Source: CAKZLS01 sp963701445
GTDB lineage: Bacteria > Pseudomonadota > Alphaproteobacteria > Rhodospirillales > Defluviicoccaceae
DNA: 64,000 bases
Assembly (NCBI GenBank): GCA_963701445.1
Contig: CAVPAM010000003.1
Coordinates: 1-64,000, forward strand
Direction: 5' to 3'
Part shown: positions 53,151 through 61,838 of the stretch, piece after piece
How the letters are laid out: each line of letters begins with the position of its first letter
Numbering within the stretch: the stretch's first letter is position 1
Made by a program: the position numbers and the translations under genes
The notes under the pieces: model-generated
The model's input: only the letters and a program-made list of their open reading frames with translations
What the model was told of the DNA's origin: nothing
The model's database searches: none

Positions 53151-54143
53151 ATGGCGGAAGCAAGGCACGACGTGGTGGGAATCGGCAATGCCATCGTCGA
53201 CGTGTTGGCGCACGCCGACGACGCCTTTATCGCGGCGAACGGCCTCAACAAGGGCACCATGACGCTGATCGACGCCGAAACCGCCGAATCGCTCTACGAA
53301 AAAATGGGTCCCGCGGTGGAAGTCTCCGGCGGTTCCGCCGCCAACACCATCGCGGCCCTGGCGTCCCTCGGCGGCCGGGGCGGCTTCATCGGCAAGGTTC
53401 GCGACGATCAGCTCGGCGCCATCTTCCGCCACGACATCGTCTCTCTCGGCATCACCTTCGACACCCCGCCCGCCGTCCGGGGACCGTCGACGGCCCGCTG
53501 CCTGATCCTGGTCACGCCCGACGCCCACCGCACCATGCAGACGTTCCTCGGCGTCAGTTCCGAACTCGGACCGGAGGATATCGACGAATCGCTCATCGCG
53601 TCCTCCAAGGTCACCTACCTGGAGGGCTACCTGTGGGACCGTCCGAAGGCCAAGCAGGCGTTCGTCAAGGCCGCGAGATTGGCCCACGACGCCGGCCGAT
53701 GGGTCTCGCTGAGCCTCTCCGACCCGTTCTGCGTGGACCGTCACCGCGACGATTTCATCGATCTGGTGAGCAACCACGTGGACATCCTGTTCGGCAACGA
53801 GGACGAGGTGGTCTCGCTGTACCAGGAGCACTCCTTCGATGCCGCCCTGCAGCAGGTCAAGGGCCACTGCTCGGTCGCGGTGCTGACCCGCTCGGACAAG
53901 GGCTCGGTGGTGATTTCCGAGGACGAGGTGCACGTGGTCGATGTCGAACCGGTGGACGAGGTGGTGGATACCACCGGCGCCGGCGACGCCTTCGCGGCCG
54001 GCTTCCTTCACGGCTTCACCAACGGCCAGGGGTTGAGCGAGTGCGCGCGGATGGGAAGCATCACCGCCTCCGAGGTCATTTCTCACGTGGGCGCGCGGCC
54101 GGAAGTGTCGCTGGCGGAGCTCGTCCGGGCGAAGCTTGGCTGA
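53151..54143 (+). CDS. PfkB family sugar kinase, adenosine kinase-like
   Basis: A 330-residue ribokinase-fold kinase. It has the early G-I-G-N-A-I-V-D block, G-G-S-A-A-N-T-I-A-A-L (substrate site, about 62), and the PfkB signature D-T-T-G-A-G-D-A-F-A-A-G-F (about 266, catalytic Asp). The N-terminal D-V-V-G-I-G-N-A-I-V-D-V and the L-I-D-A-E block match alphaproteobacterial adenosine kinases, which make AMP in purine salvage. The substrate is inferred from this likeness. The transporter gene starts 23 bp downstream, so both may be one transcript. Confidence 0.85.
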   Translation: MAEARHDVVGIGNAIVDVLAHADDAFIAANGLNKGTMTLIDAETAESLYEKMGPAVEVSGGSAANTIAALASLGGRGGFIGKVRDDQLGAIFRHDIVSLGITFDTPPAVRGPSTARCLILVTPDAHRTMQTFLGVSSELGPEDIDESLIASSKVTYLEGYLWDRPKAKQAFVKAARLAHDAGRWVSLSLSDPFCVDRHRDDFIDLVSNHVDILFGNEDEVVSLYQEHSFDAALQQVKGHCSVAVLTRSDKGSVVISEDEVHVVDVEPVDEVVDTTGAGDAFAAGFLHGFTNGQGLSECARMGSITASEVISHVGARPEVSLAELVRAKLG

Positions 54144-54165
54144 AGGATCCGGGACGCCTCCGGCC

Positions 54166-55533
54166 ATGACCGCCGGCGCCTGGCGGGCGGCGGCGCGGGT
54201 CTATCTCGACCGCCGCGTCCTGTCCATGTGGTTCCTCGGGTTCTCCAGCGGGCTGCCGTTCGGGGTGCTGGCGGAGCCGCTGACGGCGTGGCTCGCCGAA
54301 TCGGGCGTCTCCAAGACCGAAATCGGCCTGTTCGCCCTGGTCAGCCTGCCCTATTCGCTGAAGTTCCTCACCGCGCCCTGGATCGACCGCATGCCGCTGC
54401 CGCTGTTGACCCGGTGGCTGGGCCGCCGCCGGGGCTGGGCGCTGCTGGCCCAGGTCGTGCTGCTCGCCGCCATCGCCGCCATGGGCTTTACCGACCCGGC
54501 CGCGCGCATCGGCGCGACGGCGGCGTTCGCGCTCGCCGTGGCCTTCGCGTCGGCCAGCCAGGACGTGGTCATCGACGCCTACCGGGTGGAGATCCTGGAA
54601 GAGCGCAAGCTGGCGGCCGGCGCCGCCACCGCCGTGTTCGGCTGGCGGATCGGCCAGGTGGGCGCGGCGGCGGTGGGACTGATCCTGGCCGAGGCGCTGG
54701 CATGGCCGGTGGTGTTCGCCATCATGGCGGCCATGGTGCTGGTCGGCGTGGTCACCATCGCGGTCAATCCCGAGCCCGCCCGCCACATCACCCGCGAATC
54801 CATCGAGCTGCAGGAGCGCGCCGAGGCGTTCCTGGAGACCAGGAAGCATCTGCCCAGAACCCTGGCCGAGGCGCTCGCCTGGGTCTACGCGGCGGCCATC
54901 TGTCCGTTCATCGAGTTCATGAGCCGGCGGGGCTGGCTGATGATCCTGCTGTTCATCATGCTCTACAAGTTCGGCGACGCCGTGCTCGCGGTGATGAAAA
55001 TCCCGTTCTTTCTCGAAATCGGCTTCACCAAGACCGAGATCGCCGAGGTGGTCAAGCTGTTCGGCGTCGCGGCGACCATCGGCGGCGGCCTGCTCGGCGG
55101 GCTTTTGCTGGCGCGCATGGGCATCCTCTGGGGCCTGATGGTCTGCGGCGTGCTGATGGCGGCCTCCAACCTGGTGTTCGTCGCCCAGGCCGCGGTCGGC
55201 CCCGAATTGTGGATGCTGGCGGTGACCATCGCCGTCGAGAACATCACCACCGGCATGGGCACCACGGCCTTCGTGGCCTATCTTTCCAGCCTCTGCAACG
55301 TCGCCTACACCGCCACCCAGTATGCGTTGCTCACGTCGCTGATGGCGTTGTCGCGCACCGTTCTGTCGTCCGGCGCCGGCTGGCTCGCCGACCAGGTGGA
55401 CTGGACCTCGTTCTTCATCCTCTCCACCATCGCCGCCCTTCCGGGCCTTATCCTGCTTCTGTGGATGATCCGGTCCTTCCCGCCCCAGCGCCCCGGCGAC
55501 CCGCCGGCCGGGACGACAACGACGACACAATAA
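54166..55533 (+). CDS. MFS permease, AmpG-like
   Basis: A 455-residue member of the major facilitator family with about 12 helices. The N-terminal S-S-G-L-P-F-G-V-L, the P-Y-S-L-K-F-L-T-A-P-W-I-D block and S-Q-D-V-V-I-D-A-Y-R-V-E match AmpG-type muropeptide importers, which bring cell-wall fragments back into the cytosol for recycling. A TTG at 54136 gives a longer start that overlaps the kinase; the ATG at 54166 (M-T-A-G-A-W) is preferred. Start uncertain, family secure. Confidence 0.85.
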   Translation: MTAGAWRAAARVYLDRRVLSMWFLGFSSGLPFGVLAEPLTAWLAESGVSKTEIGLFALVSLPYSLKFLTAPWIDRMPLPLLTRWLGRRRGWALLAQVVLLAAIAAMGFTDPAARIGATAAFALAVAFASASQDVVIDAYRVEILEERKLAAGAATAVFGWRIGQVGAAAVGLILAEALAWPVVFAIMAAMVLVGVVTIAVNPEPARHITRESIELQERAEAFLETRKHLPRTLAEALAWVYAAAICPFIEFMSRRGWLMILLFIMLYKFGDAVLAVMKIPFFLEIGFTKTEIAEVVKLFGVAATIGGGLLGGLLLARMGILWGLMVCGVLMAASNLVFVAQAAVGPELWMLAVTIAVENITTGMGTTAFVAYLSSLCNVAYTATQYALLTSLMALSRTVLSSGAGWLADQVDWTSFFILSTIAALPGLILLLWMIRSFPPQRPGDPPAGTTTTTQ

Positions 55534-55587
55534 CAACACTCGCGGCCGAAACGACACCGTGCCAATATAGCTCCGCAATGTAACCCT

Positions 55588-55603
55588 CCCGTGCGCGCAC
55601 GGG
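55588..55603. repeat. 16-bp perfect palindrome
   Basis: CCCGTGCGCGCACGGG, a perfect palindrome between the AmpG-like gene and the polyamine-type ABC operon (50 bp before its start). It may be an operator or a hairpin; no tract of T follows. Confidence 0.35.
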
Positions 55604-55653
55604 GTCGTCGGTATCGAATCAGGCATGCGCCGGTATGGGGCGCGAAGGAGGAG

Positions 55654-56739
55654 ATGGTGAAGAGGGGAATTTACAGCGGCATGGCCGCGGTGCTCGCGAT
55701 CGCGGTCCTCGCGGCCGGGATGGGCGCGGCCCGCGCGGAAACGCTTCGATTGTTGACCTGGGGCGGCTACGCGCCGGAAAAAGTGATCGAGATGTTCAAG
55801 GCCGAGACGGGCATCGACGTCGAGGTCACCAAGTCCAACAACGAGGACATGATCTCGAAACTGCGGGCCACCGGAGGCTCCGGCTTCGACCTCGCCCAAC
55901 CGAGCCAGGATCGCGTCGTCGGCGCCCAGGCCGACCACGACATCTACAAGCCCATGGACCTGTCCAAGATCGACGCGGCCCAGATCGTTCCCTCCATGCT
56001 GGAGGCGGCGAAGGCCAACACCACGCTCGACGGCAAGGTCTATTCGGTGCCGCACGTGTGGGGGACGAGCGGCCTGATCGTCAACAACAAGCTGGCGAGC
56101 GGCATCAAGGACTACATCGACCTCTGCGGGCCGGGCCTCGAGGACAAGGTCTCCTACAGGCTCAAGCGGCCGACGCTCATCGGTTTCGCCTTCTCCATGG
56201 GCATGGACCCCTTCGCCGCCTACTCGGACCCGGAGGCGTATCAGGCCATTCTCGACAAGGTCGAGGCGGAGCTGATCGCCTGCAAGAAGAACGTCAAGGC
56301 GTATTGGACCGGCGGAGACGCCCTGATCGCCCTGCTGCGCTCCGGCGAGGCGGTGGCGGCCATGGCCTGGGACGCCGGCGGCTGGAAGCTCAACTCCGAA
56401 AACCCGGACATCGTCTTCATCGCCCCCACGTCCGGCGCGCTCGGATGGATCGATACGTTCACCCTGCCGCGCAAGACCGAAAACGAGGAGGCCGCCTACA
56501 AGTGGATCAACTTCGTGATGCGGCCGGAGGTCGCCGCGATGATCACGGCCGAGGCGGGCAACTTCACGGCGTCCAAGGGCAGCGAGCAGTTTGTCGACGA
56601 AACGCTGCGCAAGCAGTTCGCCGCCAGCTTCGACATGTCGTCGCTGGAAAACATCAAGTGGTATCCGGCCGTGCCCGCGGGCCTCGAGGCCATGGAAGGA
56701 AAAACACTGGATCGAATCCAGGCGGCGAAATCCAACTAG
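55654..56739 (+). CDS. Spermidine/putrescine-type ABC substrate-binding protein
   Basis: A 361-residue periplasmic binding protein of the PotD/PotF family. The signal peptide ends at about A-R-A (M-A-A-V-L-A-I-A-V-L-A-A-G). The mature protein begins L-R-L-L-T-W-G-G-Y-A, as in PotD-like proteins, and continues with W-G-T-S-G-L-I-V-N and A-A-M-A-W-D-A-G. The ATG follows GAAGGAGGAG at the ideal distance. First gene of a four-gene transport operon; the ligand is probably a polyamine or similar cation, which is inferred. Confidence 0.92.
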   Translation: MVKRGIYSGMAAVLAIAVLAAGMGAARAETLRLLTWGGYAPEKVIEMFKAETGIDVEVTKSNNEDMISKLRATGGSGFDLAQPSQDRVVGAQADHDIYKPMDLSKIDAAQIVPSMLEAAKANTTLDGKVYSVPHVWGTSGLIVNNKLASGIKDYIDLCGPGLEDKVSYRLKRPTLIGFAFSMGMDPFAAYSDPEAYQAILDKVEAELIACKKNVKAYWTGGDALIALLRSGEAVAAMAWDAGGWKLNSENPDIVFIAPTSGALGWIDTFTLPRKTENEEAAYKWINFVMRPEVAAMITAEAGNFTASKGSEQFVDETLRKQFAASFDMSSLENIKWYPAVPAGLEAMEGKTLDRIQAAKSN

Positions 56740-56821
56740 CGCGTCCGCCGGCGGCCGTCTCCGGGCGGCCGCCGATGCGGGCCAGCCGCACACACCGGGC
56801 AATACCGGGGAAGGTGGCCGC

Positions 56822-57988
56822 ATGCCGGTGAACCCGTCACCCATGGACACCGATCTGGAGTGCCTCCGCCTCGTCAAGCGCTTCGGCGATTTCACGGCGG
56901 TGGCCGACGTCTCGTTCACGGTCGCCGAGGGGTCGTTCTTCTCGATCCTCGGTCCCTCGGGCTGCGGCAAGACCACGCTTCTCCGCATGATCGCCGGTTT
57001 CCAGCGCCCCGACGGGGGGGACATCCGGATCAAGGGCCGATCCATCGTGGACCTGCCGCCCAACCGGCGTCCGGTCAACATGGTGTTCCAGCACCTGGCG
57101 CTGTTCCCGATGATGTCCGTGGAAGAGAACATCGCCTACGGTCTCAAGCGGCGCCGAACGCCCAGGGCCGAAATCGCGCGCAAGGTCAGGGCGGTGCTCG
57201 AGCGCGTCGGATTGCCGGAGTTGGCCGCCCAGCGGATCGATCAGTTGTCCGGCGGCCAGAAGCAACGCATCGCCATCGCCCGCTGCCTCGTCCTGGAGCC
57301 CGCCCTGCTGCTCCTCGACGAGCCGCTGGGCGCCCTCGACCTCAAGCTCCGCGAACGCCTCAAGGTGGAGCTCAAGGAGCTCCAGCACCAGGTGGGCACC
57401 ACCTTCGCCTACATCACCCACGACCAGTCGGAGGCCCTCGTCATGTCCGACCAGGTGGCGGTGATGAACCACGGCCGGTTCGTCCAGGTGGGTACGCCGC
57501 GCGAGCTCTATTTCGAGCCGCGCTCGGCGTTCGTCGCCGGTTTCGTCGGCGACAGCAACCGGTGGAGCGGCCGCGTCGAGGCCATCGACGGGAGCGAGGC
57601 CAGGGTGATCACCGCCGGCGGTCTGGCCCTGGTGGCCACGGCGGCCGGCGGCGGCCTCTCCTTGGGCGATCCGGTGGAGGTTTTCGTGCGTCCGGAAGCC
57701 ATCGTTCTCGGCCAGGATGCCGGGTACGGGGTCACCCGGCAAAACCGGTTCCGGGGCCGTGTCGAGAGCATTCTGTTCGACGGCGCCAACAGCCGGGTGA
57801 TGGTGCGTCATCCCGAAACCGGCGACGACATCATGGTGGCGCTGCCCGAGACCCTCAGGCTCCTGGGCCTGGAACGCGGACCAGGACATCGACCTCGGCT
57901 GGGACACGCGGCAGGCCCGATGCTTCCCCGCCCCGGCCGCACCCAGCCGCAGCCGACGAGTTCGGGCGCCGGCGCGGTGACGGAATGA
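56822..57988 (+). CDS. ABC transporter ATPase, PotA-like, altered C-terminus
   Basis: The ATPase of the polyamine-type importer. Walker A G-P-S-G-C-G-K-T-T, Q-loop F-Q-H-L-A-L-F-P, signature L-S-G-G-Q-K-Q-R, Walker B L-L-L-L-D-E-P, H-loop Y-I-T-H-D-Q-S-E-A-L are all intact, followed by the C-terminal TOBE region (about 290-350). The last about 38 residues are out of the expected frame: an extra base near 57880 turns G-Q-D-I-D-L-G-W-D into P-G-H-R-P-R-L-G-H. In the restored frame the stop would be at 57978, 4 bp before the next start. The core function should not depend on this tail. Confidence 0.9.
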   Translation: MPVNPSPMDTDLECLRLVKRFGDFTAVADVSFTVAEGSFFSILGPSGCGKTTLLRMIAGFQRPDGGDIRIKGRSIVDLPPNRRPVNMVFQHLALFPMMSVEENIAYGLKRRRTPRAEIARKVRAVLERVGLPELAAQRIDQLSGGQKQRIAIARCLVLEPALLLLDEPLGALDLKLRERLKVELKELQHQVGTTFAYITHDQSEALVMSDQVAVMNHGRFVQVGTPRELYFEPRSAFVAGFVGDSNRWSGRVEAIDGSEARVITAGGLALVATAAGGGLSLGDPVEVFVRPEAIVLGQDAGYGVTRQNRFRGRVESILFDGANSRVMVRHPETGDDIMVALPETLRLLGLERGPGHRPRLGHAAGPMLPRPGRTQPQPTSSGAGAVTE

Positions 57989-58851
57989 CGAACGCCCGGC
58001 CCCAGGTCCGCCTCGGCCTGATCCTTCTGTTCGCGCCGATCGCGCTGTGGCTGGTCCTGCTGGTGATCCTGCCGCACGTGGACATGCTGCTGATTTCGCT
58101 CCGCGTCCGCGTCGCCCCCCGGGTCTATGAAACCAGTTTCGCCAACTATGTGGAGTTCTTCACCGAGCCGCTCTACTGGAACACCTTCGCGCGCACCGCC
58201 ATCATGTCGGTGATGGCGACGGCGATGACCCTGCTCGTCGCCTTCCCGGTGTCCTACTATATCGCGAAAATCGCGCGCGGGCGGATGAAGACCTCCCTGT
58301 TCCTGCTCTGCCTCACGCCGTTCTGGGTCAGCGAGCTGGTGCGGACCTTCGGGTGGATGATCCTGCTCCGCGAAACCGGCATCGTCAGCGGCCTTTTGCT
58401 GTGGGCCGGGCTGACCGACGCCCGGGTCGAGCTGCTCTACAACGACGCCGCGATCATGGTCGGTCTCGTCTATACGTCCATGCTGTTCATGGTGGTGCCG
58501 CTGGTCACCACCCTGGACAGTCTCGACGACTCGCTGGTGGAGGCCGGTTACGACCTCGGCGGCAACGGCTTCACGGTGATGCGGGAAATCGTCATCCCCC
58601 ACGCCATGCCGGGGATCGCCTCGGGGTGCATCGTCGTCTTCATGCTGACGCTCGGCAACTACCTGACGCCGAAGCTTCTCGGCGGCAAGGACAGCCTGTG
58701 GTTCACCGACCAGATCTACACGCAGTTCATCACCCGCTTCAACTGGGAGCTCGGCTCGGCGTTCGGGTTCCTGCTGCTGGCGCTGTCGTCGGCGATCGTC
58801 TGGATCGGCCTCCGGCTGTCCGGCCAGACCCTGTCGGCCACGGTGCGCTGA
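57985..58851 (+). CDS. ABC transporter permease, PotB-like
   Basis: A 288-residue inner-membrane permease with six helices (first L-G-L-I-L-L-F-A-P-I-A-L-W-L-V). The cytoplasmic EAA loop reads E-A-G-Y-D-L-G-G-N-G-F-T-V (about 200), where it meets the ATPase. It is the first of two permeases of the polyamine-type importer. The ATG overlaps the end of the ATPase gene as read by 4 bp. Confidence 0.92.
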   Translation: MTNARPQVRLGLILLFAPIALWLVLLVILPHVDMLLISLRVRVAPRVYETSFANYVEFFTEPLYWNTFARTAIMSVMATAMTLLVAFPVSYYIAKIARGRMKTSLFLLCLTPFWVSELVRTFGWMILLRETGIVSGLLLWAGLTDARVELLYNDAAIMVGLVYTSMLFMVVPLVTTLDSLDDSLVEAGYDLGGNGFTVMREIVIPHAMPGIASGCIVVFMLTLGNYLTPKLLGGKDSLWFTDQIYTQFITRFNWELGSAFGFLLLALSSAIVWIGLRLSGQTLSATVR

Positions 58852-58854
58852 GCG

Positions 58855-59715
58855 ATGATCCCGTCGATCCCGCAACCGAGAACCTTCCGCGTCGCCTACG
58901 GCGCCTACGTGGCTCTGTTCTTCCTCTACCTCGTCATGCCGCTGGTGGTGGTCGCCACCTTCGCCTTCAACGATTCGCTGTTTCCGTCGCTGCCGTGGGA
59001 GGGCTTCACCCTGGACTGGTTCGTCGGCGACGAGGAGCCCCGGATCGGGCTGTTTCACGATCGCGCCCTGCTTCGCTCCATCGGCGTCTCGGCCTTCGTC
59101 GCGGTCTGGGTTTCCGTCCTCTCCGTCGCCGCCGGCACCTGCAACGCCTTCCTGTTCGAGCGCGAGAGCTTTCCCTTCCGCGACGTGCTGTACGTTCTGA
59201 TGCTGGCGCCGCTGGTGATCCCCGGGGTCATACTCGGCATCTCGATCCTGGTGTTTTCCAACTCCATCATCAACGCGGTCGACGCGGTGCTGGGCGTGGA
59301 GATCGACGCGCTGCGGCCCGGCCTGCTGCTCGTGGTCCTCGGCCAGTTCGCGTTCCTGACCACCATCGCGACGCTGGTGATCTCGGCCCGCCTGCGCAAA
59401 TTCGACATCTCCCTCGAGGAGGCCGCGTCCAACCTGGGCGCGACGCCGATGACCGCGATCCGGACGGTCACCATCCCCTACCTCAAGCCGGCCCTTGTCG
59501 GCGCCGGCATCGTCGCGTTCCTGATGTCCTTCGAGAACTTCAACACCACGCTGATGCTCGTCGGCTCGGACGCGCCGCTGACCATCACCATGTACGACCG
59601 CCTCCGCGAGGGCTCCACCCCCGTGCTCAACGCCGTTTCGCTGATGCTGATGGTCGTCTCCGGCGCCCTCGGCCTGATCGCCATCTTCGTGCAACGCGAC
59701 CGGACCGCCCGATAG
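58855..59715 (+). CDS. ABC transporter permease, PotC-like
   Basis: A 286-residue permease with about six helices (V-A-L-F-F-L-Y-L-V-M-P-L-V-V, and so on). Its EAA loop is E-A-A-S-N-L-G-A-T-P-M-T-A (about 183). It pairs with the preceding permease, 3 bp upstream, to form the channel. It is the last gene of the operon; two REP-like palindromes start 31 bp downstream. Confidence 0.92.
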   Translation: MIPSIPQPRTFRVAYGAYVALFFLYLVMPLVVVATFAFNDSLFPSLPWEGFTLDWFVGDEEPRIGLFHDRALLRSIGVSAFVAVWVSVLSVAAGTCNAFLFERESFPFRDVLYVLMLAPLVIPGVILGISILVFSNSIINAVDAVLGVEIDALRPGLLLVVLGQFAFLTTIATLVISARLRKFDISLEEAASNLGATPMTAIRTVTIPYLKPALVGAGIVAFLMSFENFNTTLMLVGSDAPLTITMYDRLREGSTPVLNAVSLMLMVVSGALGLIAIFVQRDRTAR

Positions 59716-59746
59716 GCGCACCCGGACGGGATATCTTGAAAGGGGC

Positions 59747-59766
59747 AAAAGGGACGCTACCCTTTT
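59747..59766. repeat. REP-like palindrome, left of RAYT
   Basis: AAAAGGG-ACGCTA-CCCTTTT, 7-bp stem with a 6-base loop. It overlaps the RAYT stop region. An inverted, imperfect copy lies at 60458-60478 on the other side of the RAYT gene. Probable recognition site of that protein. Confidence 0.65.
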
Positions 59767-60429
59767 CGCGGCCTCCCGGTGGGCCTGGCGCGCAAGGGGC
59801 GGCCGGCAATTGTTTCGAGCCTATCGACGAAGCCGTCGCAACCGCATGGGAGGTTTTTTTGAGCGTGGCGCCGCGGACGCCGCAATGTGTCGGCTCCGTC
59901 GGGTTCTCTCAGCCAAGCCGACCGATCGGATATGTCCACCGAGGCCGAGTTCCAGGCCGTTGATCCACACAGGAGCGGATCTATTCCAGACGCCGCGGTG
60001 CGCCGCCGCGCTGGACCACGGATACTGCTCCGCGCGGGAAACGATCTTGGCCCTGACCGGATTGCGTTCCACATAGCGAATGGCGGCCCATAGATGGGGA
60101 TCGTCCAGCGGACTGGAGAAGAACCGGCCTTGCCAGAGATGGCCGGACCAGCCGTGGCGGCGGTTGATGGCCTGGGCGTGGCGCATGTGAAGGGGTTTGA
60201 GCGCGCGCTCAAAGCTGTTTTCCCGCGCCGGAACCGCGACAAGATGGATATGATTGTCCATCAGGCAGTGGGCGAGGATATCGACCCCGTGTTTCCGGCA
60301 GTAGCCCGCCAGCCAAGTCAGGTATCGGTTGCGATCGGCATCGCTAAAGAAAACAGGCTCGCGGCGATTCCCGCGCTGGGTGATGTGATGGGGGATACCG
60401 GCAAACACGGCACGCGCAATCCGAGGCAT
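59757..60429 (-). CDS. REP-associated tyrosine transposase (RAYT), frame-disrupted
   Basis: A Y1-transposase-like protein of the IS200/IS605 superfamily. The N-terminal part shows I-P-H-H-I-T-Q-R-G-N-R-R-E-P-V-F, the H-x-H motif in L-M-D-N-H-I-H-L-V and the catalytic Tyr-like R-Y-V-E-R-N-P-V-R-A. The family C-terminus, D-G-F-V-D-R-L-E and R-P-T-G-R-P-R-K-G, follows in another frame; the two meet between about 59920 and 59990. It would bind and cleave REP palindromes, two of which flank it. Start chosen as M-P-R-I-A-R (60429). Full-length is likely about 225 residues. Confidence 0.85.
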
Positions 60430-60457
60430 TGAGGCAGAATACCCGCACCGAGTTAAC

Positions 60458-60478
60458 AAAGGGTTGCGTCCCCGTTTT
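60458..60478. repeat. REP-like palindrome, right of RAYT
   Basis: AAAGGGTTGCGTCCCCGTTTT, an imperfect inverted copy of the motif at 59747-59766, 29 bp upstream of the RAYT start codon. Confidence 0.6.
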
Positions 60479-60483
60479 CCCGC

Positions 60484-60499
60484 GACCCCAATCGGGGTC
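60484..60499. repeat. REP-like palindrome GACCCC-AATC-GGGGTC
   Basis: A perfect 6-bp stem with a 4-base loop between the two divergent RAYT genes. The right half, CAATCGGGGTCA (60489-60500), recurs at 60781-60792, exactly where the second RAYT gene is cut. Confidence 0.6.
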
Positions 60500-60539
60500 A
60501 GGTCTATCTTCTTAGCAATCTAAGTGCTAGGCGTCTCGC

Positions 60540-60780
60540 ATGTCCAGACCTCTCAGGATCGAATTCGCGGGCGCGCTCTACCATGTCACCGCGCGTGGCA
60601 ACCGCCGCGAGGCCATCTACGAGGACGATGCCGACCGCCGACTGTTTCTCGACGTTCTCGGCGATGTCGTCGAACGTTTCAACTGGCTGTGCCACGCCTA
60701 CTGCCTGATGACCAACCATTACCACCTGATGGTCGAGACGCCGGACGGAAATCTCGCCAAGGGCATGCGCCAGCTCCAAG
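60540..60780 (+). pseudogene. Second RAYT gene, C-terminally truncated
   Basis: The first about 80 codons of a REP-associated tyrosine transposase: I-E-F-A-G-A-L-Y-H-V-T-A-R-G-N-R-R-E, H-A-Y-C-L-M-T-N-H-Y-H-L-M-V-E-T (H-x-H motif) and A-K-G-M-R-Q-L-Q. Thereafter similarity ends and the frame runs on antisense to the toxin-antitoxin genes. The catalytic Tyr region and C-terminus are gone. The cut coincides with a REP half-site. Inactive. Confidence 0.8.
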
Positions 60781-60890
60781 CAATCGGGGTCATGTGTGGA
60801 CGGCCCCTTTACCCCATTCGTCAGGACGGTCTTTTGTCTGCGATTTTTGCAATATTCACACCCGCCAAAGCGCTGGCAGGTCGAGGCGTT

Positions 60891-61214
60891 TTACCTGCGC
60901 GGCGGTTCGTCCTGATCCGGCTCGAACATGGCGATGGTATCCCGCTTCCCGTGAACCACCCGGACGATGATGAGCGCGGTTTGCGTGACCTGGTAGTAGA
61001 TCACGTAGTCCCGGTAGAAATGCGCCCGCAGGCCGGGAGCAAGGTTGTCGCGGCGCGGCCCAAGCTCTGGATGGTGGCGCAGGGGTTCAAATTTTTCCTC
61101 GATGCGCCGGACAAACGCGTTCGCCGTTTCCGGCGAGGTCTCGGCGATAAAGGACCAGATTTCGGCAAGATCGTCTTCGGCCCGATCGGTTATGAGGAGG
61201 GTGAGCGGCCGGAT
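60891..61214 (-). CDS. RelE/ParE-type toxin
   Basis: A protein of about 107 residues with the ParE pattern: L-L-I-T-D-R-A-E-D-D-L-A-E-I-W-S-F-I near the start, R-R-I-E-E-K-F-E-P-L-R-H-H-P-E-L-G, R-A-H-F-Y-R-D-Y-V-I-Y-Y, and R-V-V-H-G-K-R-D. ParE toxins act on DNA gyrase; other family members cleave mRNA at the ribosome. The frame overlaps the end of the antitoxin gene by 25 bp. No ATG, GTG or TTG lies in a suitable place: the expected initiator reads ATC (61212-61214), ten bases after AGGGGAG. The toxin may thus be silenced by a start-codon change, or the start is non-standard. Confidence 0.75.
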   Translation of the reverse strand: MRPLTLLITDRAEDDLAEIWSFIAETSPETANAFVRRIEEKFEPLRHHPELGPRRDNLAPGLRAHFYRDYVIYYQVTQTALIIVRVVHGKRDTIAMFEPDQDEPPRR

Positions 61215-61480
61215 CGTTTTTGTCTCCCCTTCTCGATAATCCGGTCGGCGTCGAAATTCCGCACCCGGCCCGCCTCGATATCGTCGATACCGGTCTGAAT
61301 ATCGGCGCGCAGCTCGCCAAGCTGGCGTTCTTGCGCCATGCGCTTGTGCCGCCAGTCGCGCAGGGCCTCGCGGATAATCTCGCTGCTTGAAGCGTATTCT
61401 CCGGAGTTGACCGCGCCCTTGACGGCATGGGCCAGTTCCGAAGTCAGGGTGATGGTCAGGCGCTCGATATTGCCGCTCAT
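61190..61480 (-). CDS. ParD-type antitoxin (ribbon-helix-helix)
   Basis: A 96-residue protein with the short strand R-L-T-I-T-L-T-S-E-L and helices typical of the ribbon-helix-helix (CopG/ParD) fold, then S-S-S-E-I-I-R-E-A-L-R-D-W. The acidic/mixed C-terminal half binds and blocks the toxin. It also represses its own operon in known cases. It precedes and overlaps the toxin gene on the minus strand. Confidence 0.85.
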   Translation of the reverse strand: MSGNIERLTITLTSELAHAVKGAVNSGEYASSSEIIREALRDWRHKRMAQERQLGELRADIQTGIDDIEAGRVRNFDADRIIEKGRQKRSGRSPSS

Positions 61481-61630
61481 GTGGGCCTCACGAAATCATA
61501 TTTGATCATAACTTATCATACTATTGGGGGCCCGTCATTGTTTGAGTTGTGGATAGCCGCGCCGGCGGAAGAGCGCGCGCGGCCGGGAAATCGGTGGCGC
61601 GAGGCGTGTGTTTTGGCGTCAATTGTCCTA

Positions 61631-61690
61631 AAATTCTACTGTGCATGGGGTTGTTTTTCACTTTTTGCTTTTACCCCCCCCCCCCCCCCC
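61631..61690. repeat. Poly-C intergenic repeat, copy 3
   Basis: AAATTCTACTGTGCATGGGG and onward, ending in a run of 17 C residues (61674-61690). Its core matches copy 1 (2263-2304) for about 40 bases with a single early difference. It lies between divergent genes (antitoxin and N-formylglutamate amidohydrolase), unlike copies 1 and 2. Confidence 0.75.
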
Positions 61691-61838
61691 GCCCCATCAG
61701 GGGAATCAAAGAACCGCGTATGGAGGGCCGGCCGCCGGCCGGGCACGGGCGCGGAGGCAGCGGCTTGTCGGGGACCCGGGTATTGATCTAACATCCGCGC
61801 CGGTCGGCGGGAGGCCAGTCGGCGGGAGGAACGGGATC

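Noticed and set aside
54076..57132. 1018-residue open frame antisense to the AmpG-like and binding-protein genes
   Set aside because: It spans three well-supported genes on the other strand and has no family pattern.
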